A stretch of 64,000 nucleotides of DNA from Lunularia cruciata (taxonomy: Eukaryota; Streptophyta; Marchantiopsida; Lunulariales; Lunulariaceae): contig OX419762.1 of NCBI GenBank assembly GCA_948567375.1, positions 44,373,034 through 44,437,033 on the forward strand, given 5' to 3'. The notes under the pieces were generated by a model. The model ran no database searches and was not told the origin of the DNA. It saw only the letters and a program-made list of their open reading frames with translations. This document shows positions 56,646-64,000 of the stretch, piece after piece. The number at the start of each line of letters is the position of its first letter. Within the stretch, counting starts at the first letter, position 1. A program made the position numbers and the translations under genes.

Positions 56646-57821
56646 GGCTGAAAATTTTTGGTTGATTATGAGAGTTTTGCAAATTGAATGCCCATACAAT
56701 TAGTAGAGGAATAAGGTATTCCTATAGATTCAACATTAAGTAGTAAATTGATGACAACGCATAGTACAAAAGTTTCTACTTATGGAACTCACAACCAATT
56801 GCATTCAAGAATGAAAAAGAATACTTTAGTGGATGAGATTTTTAGTTACCCCCTTACCTTACAATATCATTCTGGTTCTTCCTTGGATTGAACTTCATAG
56901 GGTTCAAATTGATTAGACCTGATGATAAATTCAAGTACAATATCAAAGTAAGAATTACCAATTAGGTTGTCTACACCTTTGAGGCAGACATCTAAGAGTA
57001 GTAACTCTTGGGATGAGAAGTTTGTTAGTGTATAGGTTGTAGACCAAACTTAGGAATATTTATATTTATATTTTTGCAATGTGGATCAAACCTATTGCAC
57101 AAGGATTCTTTGGTGAGGACAAGAAGTATCAAAAAGTAATGGTTGATTAGATAGTATAGGAGTTTGAAAATGTGTTTCCAAATGATCTTCCAAAATTATT
57201 ACCCTTTGATTGAGGTATGTACTTCAAGATTGAGCTATTGCAAAGTAGTATTCTAGTGAGTAGACCAATCTATTGATTATCAAAAAAGGAGTTAGAAGAA
57301 CTTCAAATAACATTGACCAAGTTTTTTAGAGAAGGATTTCATATGATATAACATATCTCCTTGGGAAGCACCAATATTATTTGAACCAAAGGATGATAGA
57401 GTGCTTTGATCTTGTATCATTTCCTTGGTCTTAATAAAAATCATGAAGAATCAATCACTTGCTTTAGATTGATGACTTGTTAGATCATATAAGTGAAGCA
57501 CAATACTTCTTAAAATTGGGTCTTCAAAGCAACTATTGGAGAATTTGAATTGATGGAGAGGATGTGCATAAGCCCGCCTTTTGCATAAGATACTAGCATT
57601 TTGAATGGAGAGTTTTAGCTTTTGGGCTCATTAATGATTAGATAGTCTTCATGGATCAGATACATCAAGTGTTGGAGGTGCTATTAGATTGATAAGTAAT
57701 TGTGTTCTTGGGAGAAATTTTAATTTTATAGTAAGACTTAAGCACGTGATCAACACTATGTAAAAGAAGTCTTAAGATGGCTATGACAATAGAAGTTCTA
57801 TTTTTAAAAGTCCAAGTGTGT

Positions 57822-60153
57822 CTTTTTGTAAAAGACTAAGAAGAGAAATAGGAGATTGGAAAGTAAAGTTCACATTGGGACTCTTGACTGAAAGCAACTC
57901 CAAATGCCTAGCATGAGCTTGGGCTTTGGTATTTATAGAGAATATAAAAGGCTCTTGAGTAGTTTCTCAAGAGGTTTTCTTAAGCCGCTTCTTGGGTTGC
58001 AAGCCAAGTTAATCGAGAAGCTTCTCAAGAAGCCTCCTTCTAGAAGTAGCCTACTTGGCATGCAAGCTAAGCTAGTTGGAAATTTCCTAGAAGCTTCCTT
58101 CTAGAAGTTACCTACTTGGAGTCCAAGGTAGGCTAGTCAGGAAGCTTCCCAAGAAGCTTTCTCCTAGAAGTTTCTACTTGGCGTGCATGTTATCCAATAC
58201 TTGGAAGATACCAAGTAGTTTCTTAGATAATTCTAGAATACTAGGTTAATTTGGCCTATTTTCTACTTCATTAGCTTTGACTTACTTGTCGGTAAACTCC
58301 ATATTGTTACATATTTCCTTACCGCTAGTTAGTGACATCCTCATGGCCATTGAAGCTTCAAACTTATTGATGACCGTTTGTGCATTTTGGAGATGAGAAA
58401 GAGGCTCCCAAGTGGTATCATGAAGGGGATACCCTTTCCAAAGGACTTTGTACTTTGTATGTTGTATATGGCAACATGCAAGGATACAATCAAATTCATA
58501 CTCCTCATGATCATTGATAGAGACAAAAGGAAGAGAAAGTTAGACACAAGAAGAAAAAGAAGATTGATTAGGAGCAAAGGTTTTCAACTTAGAAACATGA
58601 AAGATAAAGTAGATGCATATGTGACAAGGCAAGGTAAGTTGATAAGCAATAGGAGAAATGATTTGGGTGACATCAAATGGTCCTATCCAATTAGGAGTAA
58701 GTTTACTGACTTGGATATCAAGTGGGAGGGGTAGGTTACTAGAGGAGAGCATGACCTTATCATCGAGTTCAAAGGTGAGATCACAATAATGGTGGTCTGC
58801 ATATTGTTTTTTACAATTTTGAGCAACAAGGAGATTGTGACTTCAAGCTACTCAAAAACTGATCTAGAGCTTCACCATCCAATATATCTAGAATTTTCAT
58901 AATGGTGTTTTGGAATTGCAAGATATAGCTTATTACAAAACAAATTTTTACAACTCTAGAAACTTATCTTGTGCAGTTTGTATGACATTTATCACCTAGA
59001 ATTGCCCAATTATTGCACCTTTGAATTCTTCCCATGTCAAGATTGGCATAATAAACTACCATTAAGCTCACTCCACTCAAAATTACCACCATAGTTTCAC
59101 CACTCCATCCAATTGGCTTGAAGCTAAGAGTTTCAAGCTAAGCTTGAAACTATTCATCCTGAAGATTTGTAGTCTCGAATAACATTCACAATCAAATACA
59201 AAATTCTCCACTATGCCAAGGAGATTCTTGCCATCAAATACCTTAGGTTTTGGAAATCAGATTTGTTCTTCTCCTTCTTGAAATAGTTCTCTTTCTATGT
59301 GCTCTTGTTGTTGATGGTCTTGTTCATCCAACCATCAAGTAAGGTGCTTTATTTGTTGTTCCATAGCAATGATAACCTCAATCATTGCCTCCATGTCTAC
59401 TACTCTATCATATTACCCCCAATTTATCTAAATTAACTTATAAATGCAATATGTCCACCTTTCTTCATAAGTTACAACCAGAAGTACCAAGGGTTCCTTG
59501 GACAAGGTGATTGTGTTCAGAATATTGCCCAAAGCATGAGGTGATGAATTTGGTGAAATGATGTTTGGGTAATACACAGACACAAAATCCCAATGGTTTG
59601 ATAGAAATGGATATGGTGGGCCATAAATTCCATCCATCCTATTCTTGCTCTAATACTCATGTAAAAGACCAATGAGAGAAATAGGAGAATGGAAATTGAA
59701 GATCACATGAGGACTCTTGAATGAGGGAAACTCCAAATGCCTAGCATGAGCTTGGGCTTTAGTATTTATAAGGAGTATAAAAGGCTCTTAAGAAGCTTCT
59801 CAAGAAGTTTCCTCAAGCAGCTTTCTTGGAGTGCAAGTCAAGTTAATCAAGAAACCTCTAAAAAGCTTCTTTCTAGAAGCTGTCTACTTGGTGTGCAAAC
59901 TAAGCTAGTTAGATGCTTCTTAGAAGCTTCCTCCTAGAAGCTACCTACTTGGGGTCCAAGGTAGGCTAGCCGGGAAGCTTCTCAAGAAGCTTCCCACTAG
60001 AAGTTGCCACTTGGTGTGCACATTACTCAATATTTAGAAGGCACTTTCTAGATAGCTTTCTAGATACTTCTAAAATATTCTAGGCTAATTTGTCCTATTT
60101 GCTACTTCATTAGCCTTTACTAACTCACCAATAATCTCCATTATTACACTTTT
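57822..60153 (-). mobile_element. Pol-less chromovirus derivative (minus strand), TSD CTTTT
   Basis: Two similar LTRs, 57827-58311 (485 bp) and 59660-60148 (489 bp), are flanked by identical CTTTT (57822-57826, 60149-60153). Between them is only about 1.35 kb. On the minus strand this is a PBS remnant (59659-59645), gag N-terminus (MDGIYGPPYPFLSNHWDF at 59637), some gag, then a jump to the integrase tail and chromodomain remnant. Protease, RT and most of integrase are missing, so it was non-autonomous or decayed by deletion after insertion. LTRs contain GAAGCTTC repeats and a TATTTATA region. Confidence 0.85.
58312..58840 (-). pseudogene. Integrase tail and chromodomain remnant
   Basis: Minus-strand frames at 58341-58577 and 58540-58752 correspond to 14815-15240 of the better chromovirus: TPNWIGPFDVTQIISPIAYQ (GPF motif) and SLSMIMRSMNLIVSL / YNIQSTKSFGKGIPFM, the latter in the alternative frame that overlaps the chromodomain. 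Frameshifted. Confidence 0.7.
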
Positions 60154-60240
60154 GGCATAAAAATGTAACTTTTTGGGCCATAAAGTTTCACATGAAGGGA
60201 TCAAGATTGAAGAGGAGAAACCCAAGGACACTAAAACCAA

Positions 60241-61560
60241 ATTTCTTCTCTACTAATTTTTGAAAGTCTAAAATTTTAATTGATGTTTATAAAAGTCTTT
60301 CTTTTTCAAAAAGGAGTCTATATATTGGTATGAATCAATTCAATGAGTTTGTTAGCATGTCTACCTTGGCACTTAATGGTTGTCTAGCCTGCTTGCTACT
60401 TACATGTTCCACATACAATAGAGGTATCAACCAAAACAAGTTTGGGCAACTCAATGACTAAACCAAAGGAAGGAAGACTCTTCAACCTTTGGAGGTTCAT
60501 ATGATTAACTTGCTTGTGCTAGATGACAATATCAAGCACTACTATACACCTTTGTCCATACATGATAGATTGCAATAGAGATGCAAAAGCATCAAGCTTA
60601 AACAATTTTCCATTCCTACTACCTTGTGCTATAAGATTACCATCAACATCTTCAACAAAGCATCCATTTTTGTTGAAGCACAGTTGCATACCTTGCTCTA
60701 CTAACTATCCTACAAATAGCAAGTTTTTGATTATGATATACACATGGAGAATATTTTGCATTCCTTGTAATGAAGAATGGGCAATAAAGTGCAAAATGTG
60801 ACCTATTTGTTGGATCTGGTGCTTGGTGTCATCTCTTGTCCCCATGTATTGTGGTGCTTTTCTAGGCTAAACGGTAGTGAACCACTCTCAATTTGTATCA
60901 CCAAAATCAATCACCCAATCAACTTCAAGATAGAACATTGCATTGCTCTGATGGGTGACTACTAATAGATGCTCATAGTCTTCTATGCAAGCATAGCATT
61001 CTTGCTTGTGCTGGTCATTTTGATTCTTGAAGTAGAACTTGGAAATGTGCCCTTGCTGGTGATAGTAGTTGTAAGTACCAAGAGCACATTGTCTATTTTT
61101 TGTCTAGTATTCTACATCTATTACTTCAATGCTTCACATCCATTACTAACTTGATTGCCAACATTATGAACACCACCTCTGGCAACATTCATGCCTTGTC
61201 CACTACCTCAAAATCCTCCTATCCTTGAAAAATACAAGCCTCTAGGACATTGGTGGAGGTGGAGCTAGCCTTTGCAATCATTGCACCTCCTCACCAAGTA
61301 GCATTACAACCAACTCATCCCACTTTGGAAGTAGCTTGCAAGTAGGAATTAATGTCACAAATTGCATGTAGTGTGGTGTTAGACCCTAAAATGCATCTCT
61401 AATTAGCTTAATTGGACCAATTACCACCTTCAAAAAAGCAAGTTGATCCACAAGGCTCTTCATATGGTTAATGTAACTATTAATGACTTGGAGAAAGAGA
61501 GTTTTAGTAGAGTATGGGAGCTAGAGTGTTGAAGGACGGGTTTGAACCAAAGGTGCTCTC
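60241..61560 (-). mobile_element. Ty1/copia gag-protease-integrase fragment
   Basis: Read on the minus strand: a gag-like segment near 61470-61290 (PHYMQFVTLIPTCKLLPKWD); a knuckle-like YNYHQQGHISKFYF near 61075-61035; a protease-like WVIDFGDTN near 60930-60900; then NLLFVGQLVEQGM, NLIAQGSRNGKLFKLDA and VNHMNLQRLKSLPSFGLV with CGTCK, the pre-integrase zinc region of copia; ending near 60330 with NKLIELIHTN. Stops throughout. RT and LTRs are not seen. Confidence 0.75.
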
Positions 61561-61892
61561 GATCTGCCAATCTCAAATCCTTTTCTGATCAAGCTTCAGA
61601 TTTTGCATCATGATCACTTTTGAGCTTGAATGGTAGTACATTTTGGACCTAGGTTCATGGCTTTAGTGATGGAAACCCTAGGTTATATTATCCTTCTTAT
61701 ACTTATTTATGGATAGGTCTAGGACTTGAAAATTTATGTACTCTTGTAGAAGGAAAGGAGCTTAATTTTTTTCAAAGGCTTCAAGGTGGAGTTGTGAGGT
61801 CTTTGTGTAAAAGGAGAAATGGCTAAGTGATAAAATTGTAGCAAATTGGGTCCCAACATGTGAAGTCTAGAATTTTTAAGGATTGTGGGAGT
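61561..61892. other. Unassigned spacer
   Basis: No gene, repeat end or motif recognised. It is the left flank of the second methyltransferase-family copy. Confidence 0.4.
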
Positions 61893-62285
61893 TGTCACAC
61901 CATTTTTAGTGCCGCATCTAGATGCTCGGACATTGGAGTTCTAGTGATAGTAGTTAGAGTTATTTCAACAATTTCTCAAAGATTACTTTCCGACAGTCAG
62001 ATTTCATGTTTGGGGAAACGGACTTCACGGTGGGGCCCACCATCACTTTGCACTGTTCACACCGTTGAGTGTGCCATTAGCGGGACGGTTAGGGTTTCAG
62101 AGCTAGCTCGAGTCCAGGGGGTATAGTTTTGAAGTGAGCTCTAGAGAGCTCACTTCTTTGATGTTAAGCCTTCGAGTTCCTGGCTATGGTGGACAGAGGC
62201 CGACGAGCATCACTTGGATTCTCTATGCTTGAGTGGGTATGGCTTGACTGTAATCAGTGCCTAGTTGTTGGCTGTTTATAGAGGC
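61893..62285 (+). repeat. Truncated 5' LTR core
   Basis: Homologous to 34461-34856, including the 11-bp palindrome at 62131-62156. It starts at the same base as the first copy, with no T1 segment upstream, which supports TGTCAC as a real element terminus. Confidence 0.85.
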
Positions 62286-62426
62286 TTTGAGGCATAAGGC
62301 TATGGGCTATGAGAGGCTACAAAGAGCCAGAAGGGCCAGCAAGCCAGCTTGCTGGCGTGAGGCTAGCTAGTTTAGAGTAGATCTTGGTCATTGGTTGGTA
62401 AATTCAGCCTTTCCTGCTAGATTGTG

Positions 62427-62494
62427 CGTAACAGGGTTTGACCCCTAGATCTCTTGTTCCTAGACTTGTGCCCTAGCCAACTGGTCCACCGTCA
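62427..62494 (-). other. Antisense tRNA-like segment, second copy
   Basis: A-box-like text at 62488-62470 and B-box-like GGGTCAAACCC at 62444-62434 on the minus strand, orthologous to 35851-35918 and slightly closer to the B-box consensus. Confidence 0.45.
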
Positions 62495-63119
62495 CTTGTT
62501 GTCCTAGTGACTGTGCTACTGTTATCTATACACATATATTTGGCTAGGAGAGGCAGTTTGATCCCATTCTTGGTGATCCTTGTAGCTTAGGACTTAGATA
62601 CGAACTTCTCTTATGTCAAATGCCAAATGGTGGCAGAGTCAGTCCCATGTTGTGTTATGAGATGGAGGGTTTTTGTTTACATTTCTTGTGATTGGATCCC
62701 CTCCATTCTCTACTTCCTGTTTGTGCACTACGTTTGTGTGAGGTGCCCTGACTTTTGAGCGTTGGTGCTCTGGTGTGCTCTTGGTGGTGAGGCTATAGTG
62801 ATGACCAATCAGGACTACCTTTGTTTCTCTATGGTGAGGCAGGAAGTGATGACCTGCAGACTATGAGAGTGCGTGTTATAATGGCAAGTTGCTCTTTCCC
62901 CTAGTGTAGTTATCTTGGTTAGAGTTACAGTAGTGGGTGGTGCTTAGTTGGTATTGGCACGTGGTGGTGTTGGCACTTGGTGGAGCACTTGCGGTTGGGA
63001 CTTGCGATTGTAGTTGGTGGTTTGGGTTTGTTGTTGTAGTTACTTGGTCACGACGGAGTTCTTTGGGGATTCCAGAGGAGTCAGCCCTGTAGTACGCAAT
63101 GGGTTTACTCAGAGTGGTA

Positions 63120-64000
63120 CTTGGTATCAGCCTGTATCTTAGGTCCCAGTGAGGGAGGAGATTGACTCTGAGTTGGAGTTTGACACAAGAGCTGATTCAG
63201 TTGAGAGTGCACTTGGTGTGTCCGCACCGTTGTTGTGGGACATGGACAAGATTTATGGGGCCTCCAAAGGTCTTAGGTGTTACTCTGGTATAGTGGGTAC
63301 CATTGAGTTGGATGACTTCATCCAAGAGTTCGATAGTTGGTGTGATTTGCACCAGATGCGGAACTCGACTTTGTTCACACCCTTCATGGCATGGAAGGGG
63401 TTGTTTCAACACTTAGAGGGTCCGCCAATGGATGACTACCATGAGTTCAAGAGAGCTTATTTGGAGGAGATCAAGTTATGGAGACAGTATTGGTCTCCAA
63501 ACTATGTCTCTATCACTTCAGGCTCGGTGGCTAGGAGTAGATCGGCTGCACCTACAAGTTCTAGCTTGAGTAGTGTTGGTGGAGCTAGTGGAGGCGCACT
63601 AGCTGGAGATAGTGCTACAACGAGTAGAGGTACCGCTGCAGGAGGTGGTGTGGTACAGGGGTTTAACCCCATGGTGGAGTTCTTCCTATGTTTGAGGCAG
63701 AACTACCAGGGAGTGCAGACTGACAAGCTGAGGAGCTTGCAGGAGTTCTAGCGGAAGGTTGGAAAGAGCCTACGCAAGGCATACACTCGCATAAGGTGGC
63801 TGATCAGTTTCACTCAAGGAGTTACTAAGGCCCAAGCAGTCCAATTTTGGTATGGGATACTGGACAAGGAGTTGCGACGTAGAGTTTGTGATGCTACGTT
63901 ATAGGCTACTTCGCCTACTTTGGCAGTAGTCTTTGGTTTGGCTGAGCGTATTGAGCTCAACATGGTAGAGGAGAGGGTGGTGACATCTGGATTTGGTAGG
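63120..64000 (+). pseudogene. gag of the second copy, partial
   Basis: Open from 63149 to 63751 (200 codons), beyond the position of the TAG at 37130 in the first copy because it has CAG there. It then stops at TAG 63749 where the first copy has CAA, and again near 63902. Conserved MAWKGLFQHLEGPP and LRSLQEF. Runs off the window end. Confidence 0.85.

Larger units (their letters stand above)
50124..60240 (+). mobile_element. Second chromovirus, heavily decayed and twice invaded
   Basis: LTR at 50124-50493 (TGTAATAATATGG start, damaged GAAGCTTC repeats, PBS-like TTAGTATCAAAG after it). Gag relic at 50510-51760. Protease relic from about 56650 (GGTTGATTATGAGAGTTTTG, equal to 11779 onward). RT relic at 57120-57826 resuming at 60149-60240 (GGCATAAAAATGTAACTTTT, equal to 13077 onward). 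Interruptions are at 51780-56645 and 57822-60153. No open frame survives; the 3' end is not found. Confidence 0.75.
61893..64000 (+). mobile_element. Second copy of the methyltransferase element family, 5' part
   Basis: LTR core begins TGTCACACCATTTTTAGTGC at 61893, matching 34461. After about 390 bp it jumps within AGAG from the equivalent of 34856 to that of about 35705, losing the end of the LTR, the PBS region and the tandem duplication. Leader and gag then follow collinearly to the window end. The methyltransferase region lies beyond the window and cannot be assessed. Confidence 0.88.

Overview
The window looks like nuclear DNA from a large, repeat-rich plant genome, probably a land plant. 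I see no ordinary host gene, rRNA or canonical tRNA gene. Almost everything recognisable is nested LTR-retrotransposon sequence in various stages of decay. The kind of plant cannot be fixed from the window; a DNMT3-type methyltransferase captured by a Ty3/gypsy element hints at a non-angiosperm lineage, but that is inference.

Layout. (1) 1-10064 and 15687-16817: very decayed, AT-rich sequence holding relics of an unrecognised coiled-coil ORF that elsewhere in the window lies inside long LTRs. (2) 10065-15686: a chromodomain Ty3/gypsy element (chromovirus) with perfect target-site duplication CTAGG, initiator-Met-type primer-binding site and heat-shock-element-like repeats upstream of a TATA box in its LTRs. 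(3) 16813-27958: a non-chromodomain Ty3/gypsy element (Athila/Tat-like pol, tRNA-Asp-like PBS, TSD GAGAC) with a 3.7-kb LTR that itself carries a long broken coiled-coil ORF. (4) 28450-50110, minus strand: LTR fragments and a second, opposite-facing member of the long-LTR family. It is split at 34460/44607 by (5) the most interesting object, a more GC-rich Ty3/gypsy element at 34461-44606. Its pol contains a DNMT3-like cytosine-5 DNA methyltransferase between protease and reverse transcriptase, and a C-terminal PHD finger after integrase. (6) 50124-60240: a decayed second chromovirus, itself invaded by a minus-strand long-LTR-family copy (about 51780-56645) and by a pol-less minus-strand chromovirus derivative (57822-60153, TSD CTTTT). 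(7) 60241-61560: a minus-strand Ty1/copia gag-protease-integrase fragment. (8) 61893-64000: the 5' part of a second copy of the methyltransferase element family, running off the window (only LTR, leader and gag are visible).

How the parts fit: every coding region is a gag/protease/RT/RNase H/integrase cassette or an accessory ORF of such an element, and all carry stops or frameshifts, so none is likely to be autonomous now. The methyltransferase element is comparatively young (its two 449-bp LTR cores differ at about 13 positions by eye, nearly all transitions), keeps its key catalytic motifs in methyltransferase, RT, RNase H and integrase, and is broken mainly by TAG/TGA stops that look like C-to-T changes.
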